Position numbers and translations under genes: made by a program. From Muscardinus avellanarius (Eukaryota; Chordata; Mammalia; Rodentia; Gliridae): a DNA stretch of 64,000 nucleotides. This document shows, piece after piece, positions 12,723 to 23,984 of the stretch. A model generated the notes under the pieces. The model ran no database searches. It worked only from the letters and a program-made list of their open reading frames with translations, and was not told the DNA's origin. The stretch's first letter is position 1, and every line of letters begins with the position of its first letter. The stretch spans positions 25,762,821-25,826,820 of the forward strand of contig OY726563.1 in NCBI GenBank assembly GCA_963383645.1, in the 5' to 3' direction.

Positions 12723-14117
12723 ATAGTTTTATATGCCTTAAATATTGAAGAAAAGTTTCATACAGAGGTTTAAAACCAGAAAAGAGAAAATTTAGAATTT
12801 GGTTGAAAAAAGGATATTTCTAATCAATTTTTTTTTACTAACTTTTACTTTGAAATCTAAGCTTCAAGGGTCATAAGCAAATGAGAATAAAGTCGAAATT
12901 TGTCTCCTGGCTAAAAAACAAAAACAAAAAAAAACCTCACATTTAAAGAGACTAAGACTAGAAAAACATTTGAGATTGCAATCTATATGCTTTCTATTGG
13001 AAAAGTAGTTTGCTTCTCATTAAAGAGAAGCAAATACATGAGAAAGACTATTATATCAGATAAATCTACCTAAGCTCTTTCATATCATATGATGGTCTAT
13101 GGGGGGGCAATAAGTACTACAATTGAAATACTAGGGTACTTAGTAATGGGCTAAGGGAACATTGCACAAACTAACAACAAGCACTCTTGAGCCTCAACTA
13201 TACACATGTACTATTTGAATTTTTTTGCTTCCACACATAAAATATGAGTAAGTCCATATAGGCTCAAAATTGTATTTATGTACTACTTTATTAGCATATT
13301 ATATACTAAGATAACAGCAGAAATGTTCAAAGAATAAGATAAAATAACTATAAATACAATCTATGATTCCTCATATATTGCCATTGAACTTCTCTGGAGC
13401 AGAACACTGAAAGGAGGAGATAAGGTTTCTATTTCAAGCAGAATGTGAAAGATTGTATGATTTCTGACCTTTAGACTTTATATAGGAAAGTGCTAAAATG
13501 TATTCAGGCATTTTAATGTCTTTAAATGCTACCCTATATTGTGTGCTGCTCTTTAAAACTGTCATAGAGACTTTAATAATCAAATGTTCAAAGATAAATT
13601 ACTACATTATATAATAATCCATTTTTATAGGGAAAGCTGATTTTGTAGAATCATGGGTAAAATTCTTTCCCTTAGATAATTTATTCTAGAGAAAGTGTAG
13701 TTAGTCTCTGGTAGGTACATAATGGTGAGAGGCACAGATGTTATCCTGGTAACAACTTCACAAATTACAGGCACAGTGCTAAGAGGAAAGATTTCTGAAA
13801 GATTACTTTGGTAAAATCATATGTAGAGAAAGCGAGTGACTCAGAGACATTCAATCTGACTAAGATAACATTCTTTGAACTCTTCCTTAACATGTTCTTC
13901 AGAACAGAATTCCATAGAGAAATGACTGAGAGATGACCAGCTAAACAATGCTAACCTGTAGGGCTGACTCTCCGGTGAACTTGCTATGCAGAGGTACACG
14001 GCTGATTTCTATGATAAGCAAGGGCCATGCACGTTCATCAGCTTATTTTACCTTTTCTTGTGGGCTACCTGCCAACACCTAATGGATCTAGTGCTCTGCA
14101 GACGAGTTGGGCTTTTT

Positions 14118-14326
14118 TGTGTGTGCGTGTACTGGGGGTGGAACCCAGGGGATTTTCTATTTCCAGGCTACACTCCCAGACCTATTTTATACTTTATTTG
14201 GAAACAGGGTCTCACTAAGTTGCTGAGAGCCTCACTCAGTAGCTGAGACTGGCTTTGAATCTGTGCGATCCTCCTGTCTCTGCCTCCCAAGCGCTAGGAT
14301 TACAAGCATGTGCCACCACGCCCAGC
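14118..14326 (-). repeat. B1-ID composite SINE, intermediate subfamily
   Basis: Antisense copy with the diagnostic 'cactcccagacctatttta' and 'atttggaaacagggtctcac' shared with the derived copies, but still holding the 'cactaagttgctgagagcct' block that they lack. A near-match target-site duplication, agttgggctttttt / agtttggctttttt, flanks it at 14105 and 14327. Confidence 0.88.
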
Positions 14327-14342
14327 AGTTTGGCTTTTTTTT

Positions 14343-14490
14343 AATTGGTACATTGTAATCATACATTATGGTCAAGTTCAGAGTGATAGAGACACATTCA
14401 AACAGCACTCAGTGAACTTCCCCTGGCTCCCACCCCACTCCCCTCACCCTCCTGTGCAGTTGCCTATCCAATATCCACTCTTTCCTTATT
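14343..14490 (-). repeat. 3' end of a rodent L1
   Basis: Plus strand 'attggtacattgtaatcata', then 'cccctggctcccaccccact' and a C/T-rich end. It is the same block as the 3' terminus at 60945. Confidence 0.65.
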
Positions 14491-14609
14491 AACTAAAAGA
14501 ATCCAAGCTTGGCCCAGAAGAGTCACATTTTAGGATTAAGTCACTAGCTTTCATGTTCTCATTTATGAATAAAGAAACATGCATACTATGCTCAAACACT
14601 CCATCAGCC

Positions 14610-15000
14610 CAGGTTCCCTTGAATTTAAGAGCAGTCACATGACACAGGCCAATACAGTATGAGCAGACTTATGTAAGGCTGTCAGGATAGCTTTTGTTTT
14701 CTTCATAAACAGGAGCAGACACAACTGGAACCTGATTTTACTCTCCCAATTTCTACTTTTCCATATTAAAATATAGACGTAGTGCCTCAAGACAGATTAG
14801 CCATTTTAAAAGCACAGGAAAGAAAGTCACATTTTAAGGATGGCCGGGGATGGAGAAAGAGGTTGGAACAAATTTGTGGTTGCTGCACCAACCCTGGCAT
14901 ATATAGCATTGGAGCTTTTGCTTTATGATAATAATAAACTTCTATTTAGACAAGCCACTGTAGGGAGGATTTTTGTCACAGATAGTCAAGTATAATTTTA
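14610..15000 (+). repeat. Unclassified ancient interspersed repeat relic
   Basis: Contains 'gtcacatgacacaggccaat' near the start and 'aataaacttctatttagac' with 'aagccactg' at the end. The layout is like the relic at 11410. Family not recognised. Confidence 0.35.
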
Positions 15001-15491
15001 AGAGTATTAACTGGAAAAAATCCTTAAACTGCTAAAATTATTAGAGTGTCTAAAATTGTAATTGGTTTGCTTGAGGTAGTAAATTTAATTCCCAGGAGCC
15101 TCTCTTTCATCACTGACCAAAACCAGACATAAGCCATGCTGCATTTAATGCTTAAAACAAACATAAGTAAGAATATGGTCCTATACCAGATTGTTTAATT
15201 CCAAGTACTAAATAAAATTAGCCACTCATGAAGATAAAGCAATGAAAAATATTTATAAACCATTTAGTATGTTCTTACAGAATACTATGCATTCCTTTAA
15301 GAAAATTAAAACCCATTCAAGGGCTAAAATATAAAAAATATAAAAATACAAATGACAATAAATATTTGGACAGAAAAGTTCAAGACAGTCAAAGAAGCTT
15401 TACATAAAAGAAAGACGCAGTTGATAGACAAAAAGAATTTTCCACAGTGAATTATTGATTAAAATGACCAAATAAGATTGCGGTTATCAGA

Positions 15492-15668
15492 AGCTGGACG
15501 TGGATGTGGAGGCACATGGGGGCTGAGACAGGAGAATCACAGGTTTGAGGCCAGCCTCAGCCTGTTTCAGAATAAAAAATAAAAAGGGCTGGGCATGTAG
15601 CTTAGAGGCAGAATGACCCTGGGTTCAATCCCCAGTATCAAAAAAAAAAAAAAAAGAGAGAGAGAGAT
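15492..15668 (+). repeat. B1-ID composite SINE with A/(GA) tail
   Basis: Sense copy with an internal deletion in the B1 half: 'gaggccagcctcagcctg' runs straight into 'tttcagaataaaaaataaa'. The ID half ends 'ggttcaatccccagtatc' and a 16-A tail followed by (GA)n. Confidence 0.9.
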
Positions 15669-16327
15669 TGTAGTTATTAAAATAAACTTCAGAACAGAGG
15701 CAGGAATAAATCTGAAAGGCTGCAATTTCCTCACCAACTCTCTATTTCAGATTATTACAATCAACTTTAAGGAGTGTGAACTCTAAGTCATTGGTGTGGT
15801 CACTTCATAATCGGATTGGGTTGAAACTCACACCTTGCAATGGTTGCATGCTTCTCACCTACAAAGTTTCCCAATGCTAAAAATAAAGTCTATTCTCATT
15901 GTGATGTTGAGCACATTTTGATTGAAAAATCTTATTATATAGAGCTTCTTGCCTGCTTGCATTGTTTCCAGATACTCTTCCCTGCTCCTAATAACTGTCC
16001 ACGTCTATTGCCTACCTAACATCCATTATATAACTTTAAAAAAATAAAACTTGGGTAAAAGTGGTAAAGTGGCACTTTGATTTTTATGTCAAATTTCTCA
16101 AAGGTCATTTTGGTTTAATCTGTGGAAGCTTTTTGTGATTTTCATATGCTAGGGAATGACAGAAAAGCTTCACTGCAGCAAAGTGGCTGCAAATTATTTT
16201 TCCTCCCACCACAATTTAGATTTTGTATATACATCTATAGTTGTAGAAAAGGGCATGGAGTTATATGGAAATTAGTCTCTTCTTTCCATTATGTAAAGTA
16301 TAAAATAAACTCAATTTATCTACATTA

Positions 16328-17223
16328 GTCCCGCTTTATCTGTAGGGGATATAGTCCAACATACCCAGTGGGAGCCTGAAACCACGGGTGGTACTAAGCT
16401 CCTTAATTTAATAACGTTTCCATCATATCTAAGCATTTATCATACATAGTAGCCATACATTTTGCTTTTTGAAATGCAACAGCAGAACTAGTATGATTTT
16501 TTTTTCTTTCCAGTTTCGCAGATATTCATTCTTACCATAGACCTTAGTTACACTATCAGGAGGCAATTTTTTTCTTCTTCTATTAAGTTGAGAGCTTTCA
16601 CCTTTCACTTAAAGAAAACACTTGGTTTCTTTGTGGAATATCTTAATTGTCAGCATCACATTTTTTTTTTTTGAGGTATGGGGATGGAACCCAGGCGCAT
16701 TCTACCTCCAAGCTACATCCTCAGCCCAATTTTATACTTTTCATTTTGAAACCAGGTCTCACTAAGTTGCAGAGGACCTCACTAAGTTGCTGAGGCTAGC
16801 TGCAAACCTGCGATCCTCTTGTCTCGGCCTCCCAAGTACTGGGATTTCAAGTGTGCACCACCATACTTGGTCTGGCATCAGATCAGTTTTTGATCTTTGG
16901 GGCCATTGATAGGTAAATGAAGGGTTAATAGAGCACAGGCACTATGATATCACTATAGTTGATGTGATAATTGAGGTCCTAACTTAGTGACAAACAGGTA
17001 GGGAGTGTGTGCAGTGTAGATACACTTGACAAAGGGATAGTTCACATGCCAGGCGAGATGAAGGATGGCATGAGATCTGAAAATGCTATTCAGAAAGTAA
17101 ATTAAAAAACTTATGAATTATTCATTTCTGAAATTTTCTGTTTAATATCTTTACACCATAGTTCAATGCAGATAATTGACATCGCAGAAGGCCAAACTGC
17201 AGACGAGGGGTGGCACTATTGTA
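16328..17223 (+). mobile_element. Non-autonomous TcMar-Tigger DNA transposon relic (MER44/MER6-like), split by a SINE
   Basis: The left end reads 'agtcccgctttatctgtagg' then 'ggagcctgaaaccacgggtg'; the right end reads 'ctgcagacgaggggtggcac' after 'cttatgaattattcatttct'. The ends are approximate inverted repeats of each other, typical of Tigger-type MITEs with 'TTATC' near the tip. The 'gtgtagatacacttgacaaa' and 'cacatgccaggcgagatg' blocks match the inner right half as I remember it. It is inactive and carries no transposase. Exact subfamily is uncertain. Confidence 0.7.
16660..16873 (-). repeat. B1-ID composite SINE inside the Tigger relic
   Basis: Antisense copy starting with a T run and 'gaggtatggggatggaac', through 'tcactaagttgcagaggacc' to 'gtgcaccaccatacttgg'. 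It interrupts the DNA transposon, so it is younger. Confidence 0.92.
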
Positions 17224-18133
17224 ATATGCTTCCCCATGGGTTTTCTTTTTCCTATTTCTAGTTGGTGGGTTTGAAAACAATTCTAGAATTGAATATACAT
17301 TAAATTGGAATAGAAGTGTTAAGTCTTTCATACAAAGTTCATTCTAGTTCCATAATCAAAGGGAAAGTATATCAGTAAATCAAGGAATTTCTGTTCCTGA
17401 GATAAATAATACAGAATATATTCTTTCCTTGACTACATCATATGATATCCATACATATATTTGTATAAATATAATTCAACTCTTAAATATGATACTTACA
17501 TTGAATATGAAAAATAAAGATAAGGGGATCTAGAAGTATTTATGGATTACTAAAAGGACATTTAAAATTACTTTTATAAATGGAATAAAAATTGATTCAA
17601 AACAAGTATAAAAACCTCTAGTATATTTTTAGTGTTCACAACAAACACAGTCACACACTACTGCTTCTCTTTAAAAATTAATACAACTATGACCATCTTG
17701 AAAATTCCTGAGCAATTACCTTAGTCTATGAAATTTAAAAACATTAAAATATACGTAAAATCAATATTCATCCCCAGATTATTGAATAAAAATCAACAAG
17801 ATACCTGAGAAGAGAAACATAGCTTAATTTCCTTCTCTATAAGGCAGGCAGATATTTAGAGGTAGTAAATAAATCACAATTGATTGGTTGATACTCTATT
17901 CTATGTATATAATTGAAACCACCAGGGAACTTCTTTTTTCTTTACAGGAATGACTACCCTCTGCCTCTTATGTTTCCCGTAAAGAAGATACACTCTATAG
18001 TTGGAGGCTCCTCTTTCTTAATTTAAATATCTAAGAGCAGAAAACACGGAAGCATTTCACCAGCAAGTGTTTAGTAAATAATAAATTTAAAACTCAGTCT
18101 TATACCAAAATCACTTAAAAGGCAGTCAATATA

Positions 18134-18138
<5 letters not shown>

Positions 18139-18178
<40 letters not shown>
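18139..18178. repeat. (GT)n microsatellite at the tail of a SINE
   Basis: Twenty GT units ending exactly where the antisense SINE begins; on the SINE strand it is (AC)n replacing the A tail. Confidence 0.95.
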
Positions 18179-18182
<4 letters not shown>

Positions 18183-18352
18183 GGGGTTCCTGGAAACCCT
18201 TCTACCTCTGGGCTACACTCCCAGACCTATTTTATATTTTTATTTGGAAACAGGGTCTCTTAAGCCAGCGCGGCTGGCTCTGAACCTGCGCGATCCTCCT
18301 GTCTCCGCCTCCCAAGTTTAGGGATTACAAGCGTGCGCCACCACGTCCAGCA
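18179..18352 (-). repeat. B1-ID composite SINE, derived subfamily
   Basis: Antisense copy with the derived ID end 'ctggggttcctggaaaccct', the 'cactcccagacctatttta' block and the inverted repeat 'aagccagcgcggctggct'. It lacks the CTTAGTGAG block of older copies. Confidence 0.92.
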
Positions 18353-18971
18353 TTATATTTCTAAAGAATCTGTCTGACACTGTAACTCAGGAGTCTCCAA
18401 AGTATGCATTTAAGGGAGGGGATAAAAATAATATTTAATTACAGATTATTAAAATGTTTACTTGTATATTTAATTACGTATATATCACTTTAACAGAAGT
18501 GATCATTTTTATACAAGTGTGGATAAATGTGCAAACACAGTTACTGATTATGAGGAGTAATCAGTACCTAATCTCATTCTCAATTATTATCATTCACAAA
18601 GAGATAAAAATCGAATCCAAAGTCCTACTCTACTCTTTCCAATATTGTTTCCTCATAGTTACATACATGTCTAGCTTACTTTGTTAACATGACATTTCAA
18701 AGACTGTTTGTTGAATGAACTAATAAAAGAAAATTAACCTGTACTTAACATTAGCTAGCATTCCTCTAACATTAAAGATAGTAAGAAATTATATTACAAT
18801 TTACTATAATTTCAATTACAGAACTGAAGAATCCAAAGCTATGGTGAAATATAAAACCCAAAAGGCAAATAGTAAGATTTGGGGTATAATATGATTACAT
18901 TAATTTCAAAAAATTCAAAACCATTCAACTATATTGCTTGCTTGTGAAAAAAGTTCGGGAAGATTCAAGAA

Positions 18972-19146
18972 TTTTTTTTTTTTTTTTTGTGGTACTGGGG
19001 TTCCTGGAAGCTCTTCTACCTCAGGGCTACACTGCCAGACCTATTTTATATTTTTATTTGGAAACAGGGTCTCTTAAGCCAGCGTGATCCTCCTGTCTCT
19101 GCCTCCCAAGCACAGGGATTACAAGCGTGCGCCACCACACACGGCT
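18972..19146 (-). repeat. B1-ID composite SINE, derived subfamily, internal deletion
   Basis: A 17-T run then 'gtggtactggggttcctgga'. After 'cttaagccagcg' it jumps to 'tgatcctcctgtctctgc', so one arm of the inverted repeat and the B-box region are gone. Ends 'gcgccaccacacacggct'. Confidence 0.92.
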
Positions 19147-19576
19147 AGGTCTTTATTAAAATAATAAAAATCATTTCATATGAAGGAACCTAAAGTTAAG
19201 CAAGGAAACTTGTAAATAAAACTCATTATTTACAAAAAATGACAAGTTTTTAAAAATTAGAATCCCTCTAGTATTTCATTGAAAACATACTGTACTGGCT
19301 TTTATTAAAATTCATGTAAATACTATGATTCAGTTTTGCTTGATAAGATTTGACAGAAAATTTTACAGTGGATTAAAATGTAATAAGATATGCATTTCTA
19401 TGCATGACTTTGAAATATGTGGCTTAGTATAGCATATGTTTATCTTTAAGCCAAAAAGTATATGATATCATTTCCCATAAAAATTTTATTATGTGATATA
19501 GAAAATGAGATGTGTGTGTATGTATGTGTGTGTATGTGCATTTGTTTGTGTTTGTAACTTTGATCTTTTTTATTTA

Positions 19577-19787
19577 TTTATTTATATTTATTTATTCTTT
19601 TGGTGGTACTGGGGTTCCTGGAAACCCTTCTATCTCCAGGCTACTCTCCCAGACCTATTTTATATATATATTTTTTAATTTGGAAACAGGGTCTCTTAAG
19701 CCAGCGAGGCCGGCTTTGAACCTGCGCAATCCTCCTGTCTCTGCCTCCCAGGTGTGGGGATTACAAGCGTGCGCCACCACGCACGGC
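19577..19787 (-). repeat. B1-ID composite SINE, derived subfamily
   Basis: Antisense copy from 'ggtggtactggggttcctgg' to 'gcgccaccacgcacggc'. A near-perfect target-site duplication, gatcttttttattta / gaccttttttattta, lies at 19562 and 19788. Confidence 0.92.
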
Positions 19788-20588
19788 GACCTTTTTTATT
19801 TAAGAGGATTTTTTTTTTGTCAAGACCAAAGAGTATAAAGTAAGTTACATTACTGACTTTGACATATCTACATTCTTCTGTGAATATAGCAGTGACTTGC
19901 TCCCCCATCCTGAGTTAAGGACAGAACGTTGTGCAAATATGAAGTACTGATCCACAGGGTACTGAGTTATTTGGAAGCATGTACATTTTTCTGGAGATAA
20001 CTGAAGCAAGAACTTTCAAATATCTTTGGTAAAACAATTATGGCATCATTCTTGGTAGGACGCAATTCATGACTTCTGTATATGGGTGATCAGCACACTC
20101 TGGCATGGTGTTTCTTAGGCAAAATTGTACCAAAAGAAACTGAAAAGATAAAGGCTGGATAGTTATTTAATAAGGAAAAAATAGAATAATCAATGTCCTT
20201 GCTCTAAGATGACTGGGATCCAACTTGTGAAATCTGGTGGATGCCCAAAGAAATAAAATGTGCTTGTTTTAAGTTTGGCATAGAAATGAGAAGGTATGTA
20301 AGCATGGGTGGGGGCAGGCAGAAAAAAAAAAAAGAGAGAAAAAGAAAGACACATTGTTTATTCCCAAAAGGTTTGGGTTTATGTTAGGACAATTACTTTT
20401 ACTAAATGACCTTGGACCAATTAACTAAATTGTCTGTAACTCTTCTTGTTTGTTCAGTTTGGGAACCTAGTTGTATTACTCACTTTCTGCTAGGATAATG
20501 ACAATAGAATATAATCAAGAAACACTCTTTTGTTTAATTTTGTTTTTAGTTTAAACCATCAGTGCCATTTGGTGTTACCCTATCCCCT

Positions 20589-20599
20589 GTGCGCGCGCG

Positions 20600-20647
<48 letters not shown>
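20589..20647. repeat. (GC)n(AC)n alternating purine-pyrimidine tract
   Basis: GT, then nine GC units (20591-20608), then about nineteen AC units. The 59 bp alternate purine and pyrimidine without a break, a composition that favours Z-DNA. CpG runs like this are unusual in the surrounding AT-rich intron. Confidence 0.95.
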
Positions 20648-20648
<1 letters not shown>

Positions 20649-21864
20649 TGTTCCACCAGTACTTCAGGAACATGACAAGTTCCTTTGCCATTAGACTGTG
20701 GCTGAATTATTCAGCAGAAGTTATAATCAGAAAGAATTTAGAGCCATTTAAATGTTCTTTGTGAAGATATAGCCAGAGTTTAAAAATAATATGTTTTACT
20801 AAGGACTTTGACCCTAACAACAATAAAAATTAAACACATCCAAGTAATTGTGGCCCATTTACATATACACTACAACAACTAAAATTGCTCAATCTTTAGA
20901 TAATGAAATCTTCCAGGTAACAGTGTAATGTGTAGTTAAAAATGAACGTTGAACCAAGGCTATTATCATCTTGTCCAGATTGGCCAAATTTATCAATCCC
21001 AGCCTGGAGAGGTCCTATTAGAGGATAAAATGCTTTTTCCAATTCAATTCTCTATTTATGATAAGCACTGTGTTTCACATTTAGTGGTGAATATTTGGTC
21101 AAAATGACTTGGAAAAAGACTATAATTAGTAGAGGCGACCAGATATCAGTAGCGTAAAAATAACAATATCATATAGCCTCCTAAATCTATATTTGGTAAC
21201 AAAACTAATTTCTCATCCACCTTTCTCCCTCTATTCTTTCTTCCCGGATTTATTCTCTTTTTCCTCTTTAGGACTTTGAGAGGAGAAGGCTTTAAATCAA
21301 AGTTCTCTGCTATTCTCTAAATAAGAGATGAATATGACCAAAACAAGGTCAAATGGACACTCTTGTAGGCTTTGAATTTTGAAAAATTATACAGGATGGC
21401 AAAAAAAAGAATATCATAAAGAGACTTAAGTAGTTTCTGCTCACCAAGTACCCAGATATTTTTCTTTTTTTTTTCTAAGCCTAGTTCTACTGCCTTCAAG
21501 ATAATTCTAGCAAATGTACTTTCCGTTTAATTTAGTCGGAGAAGTATTTCTATTGCTTGTATCTGAGAACTCTGATAGACAATAAAAATTAATTGCATTT
21601 GATTTTACTTTCTCATGTAAAATTCTTTAAGGGTGACCACTGTCTAGATTTCTATTTTCCTTTTAATTAGCTGGTTTGTTCTAACTTGTTATTTAATTTT
21701 TTGGTTTAAGTTTTATATAATTCATCTAGTTATTCCTTTCTCTGTTCGCATCCTTGGCTGTTTTTTTCTGAAGTCAGTCCCTAGATTGTTATCTAAATAT
21801 GCCCAGGGAAGGTAAAAAAAAAAAAAATGTTTAAGGATCAGGACACTGCTTGAGTTAAAATACC

Positions 21865-22025
21865 ATTACCGGCTTTTCTTGATCTTGGGTGGCTATTTAA
21901 TCTAATCATGCCTTAGCATCTGCTTTATATTATTGTTATGAGCATTAAATAATACATGAGATATAGTTAGATCGGTGATTAGCATATAATGAATGCTAAA
22001 TATGTTGTAATTATCATTCTAAAAT
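21865..22025 (+). repeat. MIR SINE relic
   Basis: Sense MIR 3' half: 'attgttatgagcattaaata', 'gatcggtgattagcatataa', 'tgaatgctaaatatgttg'. Confidence 0.65.
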
Positions 22026-22049
22026 TAATCTCTAGTGTAATAGATGTGG

Positions 22050-22110
22050 TTCAATTAGAGAGTTGGCCAGGCAGATACAAGGCCCTGGGTTCAATTCCCA
22101 GTACTACAAT
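22050..22110 (+). repeat. ID-type SINE fragment
   Basis: Only the 3' half remains: 'acaaggccctgggttcaatt' and 'cccagtactacaatcaat', the B-box region and tail of an ID element. Confidence 0.65.
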
Positions 22111-22714
22111 CAATAAATCAATTGATCAAATTTATCTCTATAATGTTATTACCTTTTCCCTTTTTACTATATTTAACCTGTGCATTTCTCTCCGTTTAAC
22201 TCTTCATTTACCAAGTACTTAGTAGTAACTCAATTAAAGTAATATATGAATAAATAGCTTACAACATTATTTCTGCAGTTCTTAAAACCCTTTTAAAATA
22301 TTATCTCATTTCTCATGCAAACATTAAAGTTTAGGATTGTTTTATTTAAAACTGTATACAAATGAACTATTTATTTCTTGGTAAAATAAACTCTTTTCTA
22401 AATTTACCTCGCTTTCCATTTCATGCAAACAAACATTGGTTTAATAATTATTTGGGGCCATTTTTTGACTAATTTGCAATTGAAATTATAAAAGATAAGA
22501 AGTGGGTATCTTTATGAATTATTTTCATGCAAAAGAAAGAAACAGAATAAGCATCCTTACTGTTTAGCAAGAGAAAAGAATATATGTCTGTAAGATTTAT
22601 CTGTCACAATTGCTGTTTTCTGAAAAGTATGGCTAGGAATATTTGTTAAGAAGTAGTAGAAAAAAGCTTCATATCCATAGAGTCTATACACACATGTCTA
22701 TCACTTTATGACAA

Positions 22715-22855
22715 ATGTCAAATGTATATGCAGAAATGGAAAATAACATGCAGAGAATGACTTAACCACAATTATGTAATTCACAAATGACAAAAGGAGG
22801 CCACAAAATCCAAGTCCTGTGTGTCCAAACTCAAGGTATTATAAATGCAAGTGTT
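22715..22855 (-). repeat. Possible MIR relic
   Basis: Weak reverse-complement match: 'gagaatgacttaaccacaat', 'aggaggccacaaaatccaag', 'tcctgtgtgtccaaactc'. Confidence 0.4.
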
Positions 22856-23734
22856 TTAATTATGGAATTATTTTTGTTCCTAATGAATTGCTGAAGTTTA
22901 GTTTGAAAATGTCCCCTTCACTTTGCCTCATTCCTTGCTTTTCCCATAGCTAATTCCATGATACCTAAATGCATCCAGTTTTGCCCTTTCTTTAGAAATG
23001 ATTGAAATATTTACAAGTGAAATGACTTTAGTGCATAAAACTTTCAAAATTGCCTTTATTTATTCAGAAATGTAAAAGACATATAGTGTATTTGTTCTAA
23101 TTAGGTGAATCACATATCAATATGTTCTTAGGTTTCTAGTTGATGTGATAATTCTACCTAACTGATTGCAATGACGCTGAGAAATGGAATACTGTATTAA
23201 CACATGTTTACTTGAATATGAAAGAGCATAAGTACTAATATTGCTATCAAGGGTATTTTTAATATCTTCTATTTTTTACTTTTTATTTATAGCTAAATCT
23301 TAATTACCCTTATCAATGGAGGAGGAAAATTAGCACAGACAACTAAGAAGAGTGAATAATAACAAGTTCCAGATTATCATGTTTGATTCTGTGATATGGT
23401 ATGGCTATATAGTGCCAAAACAAACAGATTAAATATAGACCGCTCAATGGAGCTACTTATTTGGTGTCAAAGAGATTTTTAACATATCAATTGCTTAGTG
23501 CATTTAACCAAGCTAATTATACTTGAAGATTTATGTTTTTCCCCTCTTATTTTCCATTTTCAATTCATGGCTATTTCAGTGCATCAGTTCATACGACTGA
23601 TCATATTTAGGGTGAACAGGTTATAGAGAGTTGTGTGCTTGCTGATAGATGAAGAGCTGTCTAAACACTGGTGGCAAAGGGACAGTAAAGTAACTAGTGG
23701 AAAATATGTCCTTAACAAAAATCTGCCAGCTTTT

Positions 23735-23751
23735 ATCTTTTTTACCCATAC
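23735..23751 (-). other. DMD: Exon 51 splice donor, with a second GT 6 nt downstream
   Basis: On the minus strand the exon ends AAG and the intron begins GTATGGGTAAAAAAG. The used GT is at 23751-23750. It departs from the GTRAGT consensus at +4 and +6. A second GT at +7/+8 (23745-23744), read GG|GTAAAA, would lengthen the exon by GTATGG and add Val-Trp in frame without a stop. The human intron as I remember it starts GTATGAG and lacks this second GT. Confidence 0.85.
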
Positions 23752-23984
23752 CTTCTGCTTGATGATCATCTCGTTGATGTCTTCAAGATCTCCCACCATC
23801 ACCCGTTGTGATTTTATAACTCGATCAAGCAAGGAAAGCCAGTCGGTAAGTTCTGTCCAAGCCCGGTTGAAATCTGCCAGAGCAGGTACCTCCAACAGCA
23901 AGGAAGATGGCATTTCTAGTTTGGAGATGACAGTTTCCTTGGTAACCACAGATTGTGTCACTAGAGTAACAGTCTGACTAGGAG
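23752..23984 (-). CDS. DMD: Dystrophin exon 51 (internal coding exon: end of hinge 3 and start of spectrin-like repeat 20)
   Basis: Dystrophin links cortical F-actin to the dystroglycan complex at the muscle membrane; this exon encodes part of its central rod. The exon is exactly 233 nt, the length known for human exon 51. Its first two bases complete a split Ala codon and it ends on a full Lys codon, giving 78 residues. Residues 1 to about 34 (APSQTVTLVTQ..., then KLEMPSSLLLEVP) are the Pro/Thr/Ser-rich end of hinge 3. Residues 35-78 (ALADFNRAWTELTDWLSLLD to DINEMIIKQK) form helix A and the start of helix B of repeat 20, with Trp43 and Trp49. Against the human protein recalled from memory I see five changes: T3S, P12S, A19V, M30L and Q55R. 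The frame is open and both splice sites are intact, so the exon looks functional. The stretch continues open into the intron past the donor, which is not part of the protein. Confidence 0.97.

Larger units (their letters stand above)
1..23751 (-). other. DMD: DMD intron 51 (5' part, incomplete)
   Basis: Everything left of exon 51 lies downstream of it in the gene. I looked for exon 52 by its remembered coding content and did not see it, so intron 51 is longer than 23.7 kb here; the human intron is about 44 kb. The content is interspersed repeats and microsatellites in AT-rich sequence. Long stretches where I see no recognisable element are 2360-3690, 4600-6560, 9910-10810, 11765-12540, 12725-14100, 15005-15490, 17225-18138, 18355-18970, 19150-19560, 19805-20588, 20650-21865 and 22860-23735. 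Confidence 0.9.

Noticed and set aside
1..23700. Dystrophin exon 52 expected downstream of exon 51
   Set aside because: No stretch resembling its coding sequence with splice sites was seen.
23584..23961. The minus-strand open frame over exon 51 taken as a 125-residue protein
   Set aside because: Only 23752-23984 is exon; the C-terminal part is intron read-through and the GTG start lies inside the exon, not at a true start.
23633..23977. A 114-codon plus-strand open frame opposite exon 51
   Set aside because: Antisense shadow of a constrained exon; no independent support.
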